Shown here in pieces: positions 1 through 7,966 of a stretch of DNA of 64,000 nucleotides. The position numbers and the translations under genes are program-made. The DNA is taken from positions 186,001 through 250,000 of the forward strand of contig JAFRNW010000018.1 in the NCBI GenBank assembly GCA_017429985.1, written 5' to 3'. Positions within the stretch are counted from its first letter, which is position 1; each line of letters begins with the position of its first letter. The DNA is from Clostridia bacterium. GTDB lineage: Bacteria > Bacillota > Clostridia > Christensenellales > CAG-138. The notes below the pieces were generated by a model. That model saw only the letters and a program-made list of their open reading frames with translations. It searched no databases and was not told the origin of the DNA.

Positions 1-716
1 ATGGAACAGGCAGGATCATAACGTTTTGATTGGATAAAGGCCAGAAGCTCTCTGAACTGCTCCCCGCTAAGAAGCAGATCGCTCATCTCGCACGCTCTTC
101 CGATCGGTTCTACGTTGATGATTCTCCAGGATTTGATTCTCAGATCAGTTAAGAAGGAATACAGTTCCTCCAGTTCGCAGAAGTTGCTTGAATGGACAAC
201 TGTCGTCACCTGTGGCGCATATCCCGCTTCCTGAAGGTTCCTGATCCCTTCGACGGCTTTTGCCCATGCGCCGGAGCTACCGCGAAGCGTATCGTGTGTT
301 AATTCTAATCCGTCAAGACTGATGGAAACCGTTTCCATCATCGCCTTCTTTAGCTGTTGCGCCACATGCCTGTCGATGAGCGTTCCGTTGGTCGTCATCC
401 CCCAATGAAATCCCAGCTCTTTCACTGTTCTCGCAATATGAAAGAAATCAGGATGGATCAGGGGCTCTCCCCCTGTCAGACAGACCATAGCGTTTTTCTT
501 CGGAACAGAGCAAAGCGTTTTTTCAATGTCCTGCACGGACAAACGATCCCCGCTTGAACAGCACCGGCTGCCACAATGGGCACAGAATAAATTGCATGCA
601 TTTGTCAGTTCGAAGAAAATCCAGCGAAGGTCCGGACTCTGGAATAAAGAATTGCGGTATGCTGCCAAGGCAGATAATTGGCTTCTTTTTAGCTCAGATA
701 TGTCCCTGTTTGTCAC
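1..716 (-). CDS. Radical SAM protein, partial (C-terminus off the left edge)
   Basis: Reading right to left, a continuous frame runs from about 716 to the window edge. With the GTG start at 716, preceded by GGAAG at six bases, Cys41, Cys45 and Cys48 form the CxxxCxxC motif that binds the [4Fe-4S] cluster of radical SAM enzymes. It is followed directly by His-Cys-Gly-Ser-Arg-Cys. The TGGEP motif lies near residues 81-85 and a TTNG segment follows. The form resembles peptide- or protein-modifying radical SAM enzymes with a SPASM-type C-terminus, but that end is outside the window. The frame is open further upstream without an ATG, so the start is uncertain. The next gene upstream encodes a tiny zinc-ribbon protein only about 50 bases away, suggesting co-transcription. 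The substrate is unknown. Confidence 0.82.
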   Translation of the reverse strand, partial: MTNRDISELKRSQLSALAAYRNSLFQSPDLRWIFFELTNACNLFCAHCGSRCCSSGDRLSVQDIEKTLCSVPKKNAMVCLTGGEPLIHPDFFHIARTVKELGFHWGMTTNGTLIDRHVAQQLKKAMMETVSISLDGLELTHDTLRGSSGAWAKAVEGIRNLQEAGYAPQVTTVVHSSNFCELEELYSFLTDLRIKSWRIINVEPIGRACEMSDLLLSGEQFRELLAFIQSKRYDPACS

Positions 717-766
717 TTCATTCTTCCAAACAAACGATGGATGGACCCGTCTTTTGCATTGATGGT

Positions 767-1033
767 TTAAATTTCCTTAATCGAAACTTTTGCACCACAT
801 TGCGGACAGAAGTCCTCTTCATCGATCATCAGTTCCGTTTCCCATGAATATTTGCACTCTGGACAGACATGTTTGCGTTTGACCGGCATCGGTCCGTAGA
901 TCGTATAAAACTCTTGGATTATGTAGTCGGGATTATCCATTGGCGCACCGCAGTAACGGCAGTATTTATCTCCTTCCCGCCATGTATTCCGGCAGTTTCT
1001 GCAGACCTTTTCCTTCGGCATATTACTGTTCAT
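767..1033 (-). CDS. Small double zinc-ribbon protein
   Basis: An 88-residue protein with two pairs of CxxC knuckles in its N-terminal third (CRNC and CRYC) and two more further on (CPEC and CPQC). Each set could hold one zinc ion, so it probably folds as two zinc ribbons. No catalytic motif is visible. The ATG at 1033 is preferred because GGAGGAGG lies six bases upstream; an in-frame TTG fifteen bases earlier overlaps that ribosome binding site and is unlikely. It lies just upstream of the radical SAM gene on the same strand. A partner or carrier role is possible but only inferred. Confidence 0.75.
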   Translation of the reverse strand: MNSNMPKEKVCRNCRNTWREGDKYCRYCGAPMDNPDYIIQEFYTIYGPMPVKRKHVCPECKYSWETELMIDEEDFCPQCGAKVSIKEI

Positions 1034-1231
1034 ACGGTCCTCCTCCAATTATTCCGATCAATCCGCGCAATTATTACAGAACTTCCAATTTACATGTTTT
1101 AAATTCAGCTCTTTTTTGCTTAATTTACGGCACATGCCTTCCGTTTAGAAGAATGATTCCTCTCTTTCTGAGCGCTTAGGGGCAGACATTCCATCCGAGT
1201 CTCATTTTGGTTCAAGACCCCGGCTGCGTGA

Positions 1232-2464
1232 TCAGCTGCCGCTTTCCCCCATACTGCCGATCTCGGTATCAAGGACTTTCCCATATGCGGCGTCGTCGAT
1301 TTGATCGCTGAAATCGATCTCCAGCGTTTTCGTCAGCGTGCAGCCGTAATGTGCAAGATACTGGGTGATCCGCAGTGTCAGAGTGCCTTGCTCAGGCATC
1401 CAGTCCGGCCGCTTGATCACAAGGATCACGTTCGGCTCCGACTCGAGACCGAGCGCCACCAGGTCAGGATCCGGCGCCTTGGTCTCTGTCCTGCATTCCG
1501 CTTCGGTCACTTTCCTGCCGCCGTATTCTGCGCTGACGCTGAAGATCCCGGGCTCCGTCACCAGATCGGGACGGTCGATGACAAAGCGCCAGTTTTCCGA
1601 TTTATCGTACGTTCCGACCTCGAAGCTGTCCGGATAACCGTTCTCGCGTGCAAACGATCCGGTACCCCAGTAGCGGGCGTACAGTCCCTCTTCGGGAGCG
1701 GGCTCGGCTGATAGATGAATGCTCTCCTCCTGTCCGCTGTCTTCGGATTTATAAAGGACCGCGACCTCCATCTCCGGTTCCGGCTCGAGATTGTTGTTCA
1801 TATAGTAGTCCATGTGGGAAAAATAGAACTCTGCGACGTCAAACGCAGGAATCTTCAGGATCCCTGATTGAATCGCCGGATCCCCTTCCTCCCAGGAATA
1901 GGACTCCATCAGCTCGTCCAGATTCCGCTCGAACAGCTCCACGGTAACGGAGCGAACCGACTCCGGATTGGAAAGAAGGACCCATGCGTGGTATTCCGAG
2001 GAAAAGCTGAAGAATACCGCCTTCGCATCCGGTTTCTTCCAGACAGGCTCGGGAACCGGCGTATCGGTCGGAACAGGCGTCGGCGCAGGGGTGACGGGCA
2101 CTTCGGAAGCAGGAACGGCAGCCGCCGGTGAGGCGGAAGGCCTGGCCTCGTCATCCGCTTTGGCGACAGCCTGCGTTACGGATGGAACATCCTCCGTTTT
2201 CCCGGATTCGTTTGGCGTGAGCATAACGAAGCCGAGCGCAATCGCCGCTGCGCCGTATACCAGCCTGCGAATCTTATTCAGCCTCTTGAAAGCGCTTTCC
2301 TTTTTCGTTTCTTCCGTTACGCCGCTGGTCTGGTCGAACTCCTGCGATACGTCCGGCGTCGAAAACTCCATTTCCGGCGCAGGATTCACCGTCTCACGCC
2401 CGTTGTCGGGAGCGTGAAATTCATCTTCCGGCGTCTGAATTGTCGGATAACTCCGATCGCTCAT
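1232..2464 (-). CDS. Membrane-anchored protein with Pro/Thr/Ala-rich linker, unknown function
   Basis: About 410 residues. The first 60 are acidic and Pro/Thr-rich with a basic patch just before a single hydrophobic segment near residues 66-82. An Ala/Pro/Val/Thr-rich linker (about 100-140) follows, and then a mainly beta-looking domain to the end. This suggests a cytoplasmic N-tail, one membrane segment and an extracellular domain on a stalk. The start at 2464 is supported by AAAGGGA upstream. The gene begins only about 11 bases after the stop of the mechanosensitive-channel gene, so the two probably share a transcript. I do not recognise the family; a surface or sensor role linked to the channel is only a guess. 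Confidence 0.7.
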   Translation of the reverse strand: MSDRSYPTIQTPEDEFHAPDNGRETVNPAPEMEFSTPDVSQEFDQTSGVTEETKKESAFKRLNKIRRLVYGAAAIALGFVMLTPNESGKTEDVPSVTQAVAKADDEARPSASPAAAVPASEVPVTPAPTPVPTDTPVPEPVWKKPDAKAVFFSFSSEYHAWVLLSNPESVRSVTVELFERNLDELMESYSWEEGDPAIQSGILKIPAFDVAEFYFSHMDYYMNNNLEPEPEMEVAVLYKSEDSGQEESIHLSAEPAPEEGLYARYWGTGSFARENGYPDSFEVGTYDKSENWRFVIDRPDLVTEPGIFSVSAEYGGRKVTEAECRTETKAPDPDLVALGLESEPNVILVIKRPDWMPEQGTLTLRITQYLAHYGCTLTKTLEIDFSDQIDDAAYGKVLDTEIGSMGESGS

Positions 2465-2475
2465 ATCGGTTCCCT

Positions 2476-3321
2476 TTAATGGTTGTGAATATCCAGCTGC
2501 GGGAACGGGCACTCCACGCCCATGTTGCGGAATCCGAGCAGCAGGTCATGGTTCAGGATTCTCGGGACAGTGAAGATATTGTCCTCGTCGATCTCGACCA
2601 TAAACCTGAGCGTGATGCCGGACGACCCGAGATTCTGCACGCCGAGATATTTCGGCTCGGAAAGCATCAGGTCCGTATGCTTTTCATAGATCTCCTTCAT
2701 CAGCGCGGGAATACGCTCCTCGATCTTCTCGATATCGGAAGCGTACGGAATGTCGATCGAACTCGTCGCGATGGAGGCGTTGTTGGAACGGTTCAGAATA
2801 TTCTTCATATCGGAGTTGTTGACGATTTTCACGTTCTTCCCGGCGTCCACGATCTGCGTTGTGCGGATGCCGATCTCCTTGACGGTGCCGCGGAACCCGT
2901 TGACCTCCACGATGTCGCCGACGTTATACTGATTCTCAAACAGCATGAACAGGCCGGTTACCATATCTGCGATCAGGCTTTCCGCGCCGAAGCCGATAAC
3001 CAGTGCAACAACGCCGACGCTCGCCACGATCGTGTTGACGTCGATTCCGAAAATGGAAAGGCCCCAGCAGAGGATCACGATTGCGGAGACATACCGGAGC
3101 AGACTGCTCAGAAGCGTCACCAGTGTTTTCCCCCTGTGGGACGCCGGCTTGAGAAGGCCAAGGATCAGTATCAGCAGCATGGTCACCGCGATCACCGTGG
3201 CAGCCATCCCGATCACGCGCATCACGGCATGATCCCAGACCTTGTAGGCTACCAGATTTGCAGCCACCGCTACCGCTGCGCATATGATCAGCTGAATCAG
3301 GGTATTCTTCCTTCTGCCCAT
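2476..3321 (-). CDS. MscS-family mechanosensitive ion channel
   Basis: A 281-residue protein with hydrophobic segments near the N-terminus (about 8-27, 40-60 and 75-95). It then has the typical MscS pore helix rich in Ala, Gly and Val (around VASVGVVALVIGFGAESLIA) followed by the beta domain (VGDIVEVNGFRGTVKEIG) and a cytoplasmic alpha/beta region. These channels open under membrane tension and release solutes on hypo-osmotic shock. The length fits small MscS proteins. The ATG at 3321 follows GAGGT; an in-frame TTG five codons earlier is less likely. It is first in a probable two-gene operon with the anchored protein downstream. Confidence 0.93.
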   Translation of the reverse strand: MGRRKNTLIQLIICAAVAVAANLVAYKVWDHAVMRVIGMAATVIAVTMLLILILGLLKPASHRGKTLVTLLSSLLRYVSAIVILCWGLSIFGIDVNTIVASVGVVALVIGFGAESLIADMVTGLFMLFENQYNVGDIVEVNGFRGTVKEIGIRTTQIVDAGKNVKIVNNSDMKNILNRSNNASIATSSIDIPYASDIEKIEERIPALMKEIYEKHTDLMLSEPKYLGVQNLGSSGITLRFMVEIDEDNIFTVPRILNHDLLLGFRNMGVECPFPQLDIHNH

Positions 3322-3560
3322 AAACGTATACCTCAAATGACAGATTCAGAGTTTGTTTACCGTGCACTCCGTTTACACGCTCTTGTATCTTTCGGATTCT
3401 TCATGACGAAATACGAATCTTGACCAGAACGATCCTTCGACCGTTCTTCCTTATCAAATTGTATCATGACCCGCTCCGGATAGAAACCGTCCAATCATAA
3501 AAGTATGCGTTTCATATCCCTTTTCCGCAGTTGCGGAAAGAATCCCGGCTCCTCTCCGAC

Positions 3561-3589
3561 TTGAATACCTACTAAAAAGATGGTATTAT
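3561..3589 (+). promoter_or_regulatory. Sigma-A promoter of the Rrf2 gene with overlapping 22-bp dyad operator
   Basis: TTGAAT (3561-3566) and TATTAT (3584-3589) are separated by 17 bases, 30 bases before the Rrf2 start codon. An imperfect inverted repeat, ATACCTACT-AAAA-AGATGGTAT, occupies 3565-3586, with seven of nine arm positions symmetric. It fills the spacer and touches both boxes. Rrf2 regulators bind dyads of this kind and often repress their own promoters, so autoregulation is likely but inferred. Confidence 0.7.
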
Positions 3590-3618
3590 GAATCGACGCA
3601 TTCGGAGGTGATTCGGAT

Positions 3619-4053
3619 ATGAAAATAACAACGAAAGGGCGCTACGCGCTCCGGATGATGATCGATCTCGCCGAACATCAGGACGGCGGGTATGTCTCGC
3701 TGAAAGAAATCGCAAAGCGGCAGAACATCTCGAAAAAATACCTGGAGCAGATCATCCCCGTGTTCCACGGCACCGATCTCCTCAGGACCGAGCGCGGCTC
3801 GCAGGGTGGATATGCGCTTGGAAGGCCTCCCGCGAAGATCACGGTCGGCGAGATCCTCCGTCTGACGGAGGGTTCGCTCACCCCGGTCGAATGTGTGGAC
3901 GATCCCATCGGATGCGACCGCAGCGTGGACTGCGCCACCCTGCCGGTCTGGCAGGGTCTTACACGTGTCATCAGCAATTATCTGGATGGGATCACGCTGC
4001 AGGATCTCCTGGATCAGCGGCGGGAAAGCTACAGCAACAATTACGTCATCTGA
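3619..4053 (+). CDS. Rrf2-family transcriptional regulator (IscR-like cysteines)
   Basis: A 144-residue protein starting with the Rrf2 winged-helix signature (MKITTKGRYALRMMIDLA). It includes the recognition-helix region KYLEQI and the wing GSQGGYAL. Cys92, Cys99 and Cys105 sit where IscR carries its three [2Fe-2S] ligands (Cys92, 98 and 104), with spacing 6 and 5. This suggests cluster sensing rather than the cysteine-free CymR mode, though CymR-type control of sulfur genes is the other natural reading because cysK is the convergent neighbour. A strong promoter with an overlapping dyad lies upstream. Confidence 0.93.
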   Translation: MKITTKGRYALRMMIDLAEHQDGGYVSLKEIAKRQNISKKYLEQIIPVFHGTDLLRTERGSQGGYALGRPPAKITVGEILRLTEGSLTPVECVDDPIGCDRSVDCATLPVWQGLTRVISNYLDGITLQDLLDQRRESYSNNYVI

Positions 4054-4075
4054 GCAATTCCCCTCAGAAAAGCAG

Positions 4076-4118
4076 AAAAAGGGCGTATCTGATCGGCAGG
4101 TACGCCCTTCTCGTTTTC
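4076..4118. terminator. Bidirectional terminator between Rrf2 gene and cysK
   Basis: GGGCGTA (4081-4087) pairs with TACGCCC (4101-4107). The hairpin has an A-run on its left and a T-rich stretch on its right, so it can serve both convergent genes. Confidence 0.8.
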
Positions 4119-4132
4119 ATTGATTCATCCTG

Positions 4133-5062
4133 TCATTCCGCAAACATCGGTGTGGAAAGATAACGGTCGCCCGTATCCGGAAGCAGCGCAACGATTACTT
4201 TTCCCTTGTTTTCCGGTCTCTTTGCAAGCTGCAGGGCTGCGAAGGCAGCCGCACCGGAGGAGATTCCGACCAGCAGTCCTTCCTTGCGAGCAAGTGCTCT
4301 TCCCGTTGCAAAAGCGTCTTCGTTCTCCACGGCGATGATCTCGTCATACACCGAAGTATTCAGCGTGTCCGGAACAAATCCTGCGCCGATTCCCTGAATC
4401 TTGTGCGGTCCGGGGGTGCCTTTGGAAAGTACAGGCGATCCCGCGGGTTCAACTGCCACGACCTTGACATTCGGATTCTGCTCCTTCAGGTATTCGCCAA
4501 CGCCTGTGATCGTTCCGCCTGTTCCGATACCCGCTACAAAGATATCCACTTTCCCGTCCGTATCTTCCCAGATCTCCGGTCCGGTAGTCGCGCGGTGCGC
4601 GGCAGGATTCGCCTGGTTTGTGAACTGGCTCGGAATAAAGCTGTTCGGGGTCTCTTCGGCAAGTTCTTTCGCTTTTTCAATCGCGCCCTTCATGCCTTTC
4701 GCGCCGTCGGTCAGGACAAGCTCCGCGCCGTACGCTTTCAGCAGGTTTCTTCTCTCCACGCTCATCGTCTCCGGCATGGTCAGTATGATGCGGTAACCCC
4801 TCGCGGCCGCGACGGAGGATAGTCCGATACCGGTGTTTCCGCTCGTCGGCTCAATGATGACGGAATCGGGATGCAGGAGTCCCTTCTCTTCGGCGTCCTC
4901 GATCATCGCTTTCGCGATCCTGTCCTTCACGCTGCCTGCCGGGTTGAAATACTCGAGTTTCGCATAGATATCCGCAACGGGTTCTTCGCCCTCTGCAAAT
5001 CTGCCAAGTTTCAGAAGCGGGGTCTTTCCGATCAGTTGTGTAAGTTGTGTATATACCTTCAT
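4133..5062 (-). CDS. cysK: Cysteine synthase A (O-acetylserine sulfhydrylase)
   Basis: A 309-residue PLP enzyme making L-cysteine from O-acetylserine and sulfide. Lys46 in the NPAGSVKDR motif is the expected PLP Schiff-base lysine. The substrate loop TSGNTG follows near residue 75 and the glycine-rich phosphate-binding loop GTGGT lies near 177. Length and motif order are standard for CysK. It is transcribed toward the Rrf2 regulator gene. A near-consensus promoter and a perfect dyad sit in its upstream region, so it is probably repressed when sulfur is plentiful; the repressor could be the neighbouring Rrf2 protein (inferred). Confidence 0.96.
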   Translation of the reverse strand: MKVYTQLTQLIGKTPLLKLGRFAEGEEPVADIYAKLEYFNPAGSVKDRIAKAMIEDAEEKGLLHPDSVIIEPTSGNTGIGLSSVAAARGYRIILTMPETMSVERRNLLKAYGAELVLTDGAKGMKGAIEKAKELAEETPNSFIPSQFTNQANPAAHRATTGPEIWEDTDGKVDIFVAGIGTGGTITGVGEYLKEQNPNVKVVAVEPAGSPVLSKGTPGPHKIQGIGAGFVPDTLNTSVYDEIIAVENEDAFATGRALARKEGLLVGISSGAAAFAALQLAKRPENKGKVIVALLPDTGDRYLSTPMFAE

Positions 5063-5135
5063 TTGAAATACTCCTTCCGTTTCCTCCGGATCCCGCTCAA
5101 TCAGCCAGACGATTCGGAGTCATTTGTTATTACTT

Positions 5136-5155
5136 ATAAAACCTATCGGTTTTAT
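5136..5155 (-). promoter_or_regulatory. Perfect inverted repeat downstream of the cysK promoter (candidate operator)
   Basis: ATAAAACC (5136-5143) and GGTTTTAT (5148-5155) are perfectly complementary arms around a four-base centre. The site lies just downstream of the -10 box of the cysK promoter, between promoter and start codon, where a bound repressor would block early transcription. Its ACC/GGT core recalls the dyad before the Rrf2 gene, but the spacing differs, so a shared regulator is not proven. Confidence 0.6.
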
Positions 5156-5163
5156 TGGTTATT

Positions 5164-5192
5164 ATCATAGCGGTATTTCTGTCCCGTGTCAA
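5164..5192 (-). promoter_or_regulatory. Near-consensus sigma-A promoter of cysK
   Basis: On the minus strand TTGACA (5187-5192) and TATGAT (5164-5169) are separated by exactly 17 bases, about 100 bases before the cysK start codon. Confidence 0.8.
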
Positions 5193-5286
5193 CACCATTT
5201 TTACAAAAAATGATTCCGCCGGGATTCTGCTGAGGATTTCGGGACATCTTTTTATTTTTTGCTGTAGTATAATGGAATAGCACGGA

Positions 5287-5315
5287 CGGGAGCATGCCTT
5301 GCTTGCATGCTTCCC
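5287..5315 (+). other. Hairpin in the copA leader
   Basis: GGGAGCATGC (5288-5297) can pair with GCATGCTTCCC (5305-5315) with one bulged base. It lies downstream of a TATAAT box at 5268-5273 and before the likely copA start, so it would be in the 5' untranslated mRNA or act as a protein-binding dyad. It does not match the usual CopY or CsoR operators I know. Confidence 0.4.
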
Positions 5316-5352
5316 CGGACAGCAGGAGAAAGGATACCGGCCGGTAGAAATC

Positions 5353-7896
5353 ATGGATCATTATAGTGTTACGGGCATGAGCTGCGCAGCGTGTCAGGCA
5401 AGGGTGGAAAAGGCGGTTTCGGAAGTTCCCGGCGTCTCCTCCTGCGCTGTCAGCCTTCTGACAAACACCATGAGCGTGGACGGGACTGCATCCCCGGCCG
5501 ATATCATCCTCGCGGTGGAAAAAGCCGGATACGGCGCTTCCGTGCGGGAGAACGGCGATCCGAACCGGACAGCCGCTCCGGACGACGCCCTGCTGCGTGA
5601 CACGGAAACCCCGAAACTGAAAAAGAGGCTGGTCGCTTCTGTCATATTCCTTCTTGCGCTCATGTACATCACGATGGGTCACAACATGTGGGGATGGCCG
5701 CTTCCTGCCTTTTTCTCGCATAACCATCTCGGCCTGGCGCTTGCGCAACTGCTGCTTTCCGCGGCCGTCATGGTGATCAACCAGAAGTTTTTCACGAGCG
5801 GATTCAGGGCGCTTCTGTCCGGCGCGCCGAACATGGATACGCTCGTTTCCCTCGGTTCGTCCGTTTCCTTTGCATGGAGCACCTACGTATTCTTTCAGCT
5901 CTGCGGCATGGCCTCTGCCGGTGCGGACAGCGCCTCCATGATGGAGCTTTACCATAACCAGCTTTATTATGAATCCGCCGCCATGATCCCCGCCCTGATC
6001 ACGGTAGGAAAGCTTCTCGAATCCGTTTCGAAGGGAAAAACCACAAGTGCGCTGAAAAACCTCATCCGTCTTTCGCCGAAAACCGCCGTGCTGCTCCGCG
6101 GAGACGCGGAGATGGAGGTCGAGATTGAAGATGTGCAGCCCGGGGATATCTTTGTGATAAGACCCGGCGACAGCATCCCGGTCGACGGCATTGTGCTGGA
6201 AGGGAACAGCGCGATCGACGAATCCGCGCTGACAGGGGAATCGGTTCCCGTGGACAAGGCCGCGGGCGACCGCGTCAGCGCAGCGACCGTCAACCGTTCC
6301 GGTTATCTGAAATGCCAGGCGACAAGGGTCGGCAAGGACACGACGCTCAGTCAGATCATCCGCATGGTGTCCGACGCTTCCGCCACAAAAGCCCCGATCG
6401 CGAGGATCGCCGACAGGGTGTCCGGCATCTTCGTTCCGTGCGTGATCGGCATTGCCGCGGTCGTTCTGATCGGATGGCTGGTTTCCGGCGCGGGGTTCAG
6501 CGCCGCCCTTGAAAGAGCGATCTGCGTGCTCGTGATCTCCTGCCCCTGCGCGCTCGGCCTCGCGACGCCCGTCGCGGTCATGGTCGGCAACGGGATCGGC
6601 GCCCGCAGCGGGATACTGATCAAAACCGGTGAAGCGCTTGAAACCGTCGGGAAGATCGACACGGTCGTGCTGGACAAGACCGGCACCGTGACGGAAGGCA
6701 CCCCGAAGGTCACGGATATCCTCCCCGCAGAGGGAATCACGGAGCGGGAACTTCTGGAGAAAGCCTGTGCGCTTGAGAAAAAGAGCGAACATCCCCTTGC
6801 CCGCGCCATCGTCTCGGAAACGGAGCTTCGCGGACTGACGGTCCCGGACGCGTCCGAATTCACCGCTCTGCCCGGAAACGGCGTGGAAGCGCGCCTGAAC
6901 GGGAGCATGCTCCGCGGCGGCAGCAGAAAATACATCGGCGGCCTGATCCGAAACGACAGCGTCTTTTCCGACGAGGACACGTATACGCTTCAGGGTAAAA
7001 CGCCTCTCTATTTTATGGAGGATGACCGCCTGCTCGGCATGATCGCCGTCGCGGACGTCATCAAGGAAACCTCTCCGGAAGCGGTCCGTCAGCTGAAGAA
7101 TCTCGGGATCAGGGTCGTCATGCTGACCGGAGACAACGAAAAAACCGCGCGGTTTATCGGGGAACAGGCCGGGATCACGGAGGTGATCTCCAATGTCCTT
7201 CCCGATCAGAAGGAATCCGTGATCCGTTCGCTGCAGAGCAGCGGAAAGGTCGCGATGGTCGGGGACGGGATCAACGACGCTCCGGCGCTGACTAGAGCGG
7301 ATGTCGGGATCGCGATCGGCGCGGGCACGGACGTCGCGATCGACAGTGCGGAGATCGTTCTGATGAACAGCGACCTGTCCGATGTGGCGGCTTCCGTCCG
7401 GCTCGGCCGCGGAACGGTCCGCAACATCCATGAAAACCTGTTCTGGGCATTCTTCTATAACCTGATCTGCATCCCGCTCGCCGCAGGCATGTTCACGGTC
7501 AAGATGAGCCCCATGTTCGGTGCAGCCGCCATGAGCCTATCCAGCGTGACGGTCTGTCTGAATGCGCTCCGCCTGAATCTGCTGAATATCCGCAGCGCCG
7601 TCCATGACAGGCCGAGACGTGCCGGAAGCAGGGACGTTTCCCCTGCCGCGGAACCGGTCTCCGCAAAAAGCGATCCCGCAATGCTTCCCCCCCAGACTGT
7701 TACACTGCGTGTGGACGGGATGATGTGCCCACACTGCGAAGCGACCGTAAAGAAGGCGCTGGAATCACTTGATTTCGTATCGGAAGCCTCCGCCGATCAT
7801 ACGTCCGGAACAGTAACGGTCGTTCTGAACGGGACGCTTGATCCGGATGCGGTCAGAAAGGCCATAGAAGAAAAAGGATATCAGCTGTCAGCATGA
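5353..7896 (+). CDS. copA: Copper-translocating P1B-type ATPase with N- and C-terminal HMA domains
   Basis: About 847 residues. An N-terminal heavy-metal-associated domain (GMSCAAC, Cys11 and Cys14) is followed by paired membrane helices and the actuator motif TGES. Then come the transmembrane CPC motif (Cys397-Pro-Cys399, typical of Cu+ exporters), the phosphorylated aspartate in DKTGT (near 441), the HP motif of the nucleotide domain and GDGINDAPAL. After the last helices a second HMA domain (MMCPHC, near 790) ends the protein; CopA proteins normally carry such domains only at the N-terminus. It should export Cu+ from the cytoplasm. The start at 5353 places the HMA domain at the N-terminus; an ATG at 5299 falls inside a leader hairpin and adds no domain. 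The ribosome binding site is not ideally spaced for either. Confidence 0.95.
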   Translation: MDHYSVTGMSCAACQARVEKAVSEVPGVSSCAVSLLTNTMSVDGTASPADIILAVEKAGYGASVRENGDPNRTAAPDDALLRDTETPKLKKRLVASVIFLLALMYITMGHNMWGWPLPAFFSHNHLGLALAQLLLSAAVMVINQKFFTSGFRALLSGAPNMDTLVSLGSSVSFAWSTYVFFQLCGMASAGADSASMMELYHNQLYYESAAMIPALITVGKLLESVSKGKTTSALKNLIRLSPKTAVLLRGDAEMEVEIEDVQPGDIFVIRPGDSIPVDGIVLEGNSAIDESALTGESVPVDKAAGDRVSAATVNRSGYLKCQATRVGKDTTLSQIIRMVSDASATKAPIARIADRVSGIFVPCVIGIAAVVLIGWLVSGAGFSAALERAICVLVISCPCALGLATPVAVMVGNGIGARSGILIKTGEALETVGKIDTVVLDKTGTVTEGTPKVTDILPAEGITERELLEKACALEKKSEHPLARAIVSETELRGLTVPDASEFTALPGNGVEARLNGSMLRGGSRKYIGGLIRNDSVFSDEDTYTLQGKTPLYFMEDDRLLGMIAVADVIKETSPEAVRQLKNLGIRVVMLTGDNEKTARFIGEQAGITEVISNVLPDQKESVIRSLQSSGKVAMVGDGINDAPALTRADVGIAIGAGTDVAIDSAEIVLMNSDLSDVAASVRLGRGTVRNIHENLFWAFFYNLICIPLAAGMFTVKMSPMFGAAAMSLSSVTVCLNALRLNLLNIRSAVHDRPRRAGSRDVSPAAEPVSAKSDPAMLPPQTVTLRVDGMMCPHCEATVKKALESLDFVSEASADHTSGTVTVVLNGTLDPDAVRKAIEEKGYQLSA

Positions 7897-7925
7897 TATC
7901 CTGAATCTCATTTCCATCAACTGAT

Positions 7926-7957
7926 ACCGCCGGTTCTTTGGAGTCAGGCGGTTTTTG
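7926..7957 (+). terminator. Terminator after copA
   Basis: ACCGCC (7926-7931) pairs with GGCGGT (7947-7952), followed by a T-run on the plus strand. It lies 30 bases after the copA stop. Confidence 0.65.
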
Positions 7958-7966
7958 ATTTCCTTC

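Noticed and set aside
718-759. Thirteen-codon ATG frame before the radical SAM start, as a possible precursor peptide
   Set aside because: It has an upstream AAGGA but encodes a very short peptide ending in the ribosome-binding region of the next gene. No known precursor pattern; more likely a chance frame or uORF.
2440-3423. Plus-strand frame of 327 codons opposite the MscS gene
   Set aside because: It is rich in Asp, His and Arg, as expected for the complement of a hydrophobic protein, and contains no recognisable domain.
5152-7431. Long minus-strand frame of about 759 codons opposite copA
   Set aside because: It is the antisense of copA in a GC-rich codon frame. Its Arg/Asp/His-rich composition and lack of motifs show a shadow frame.
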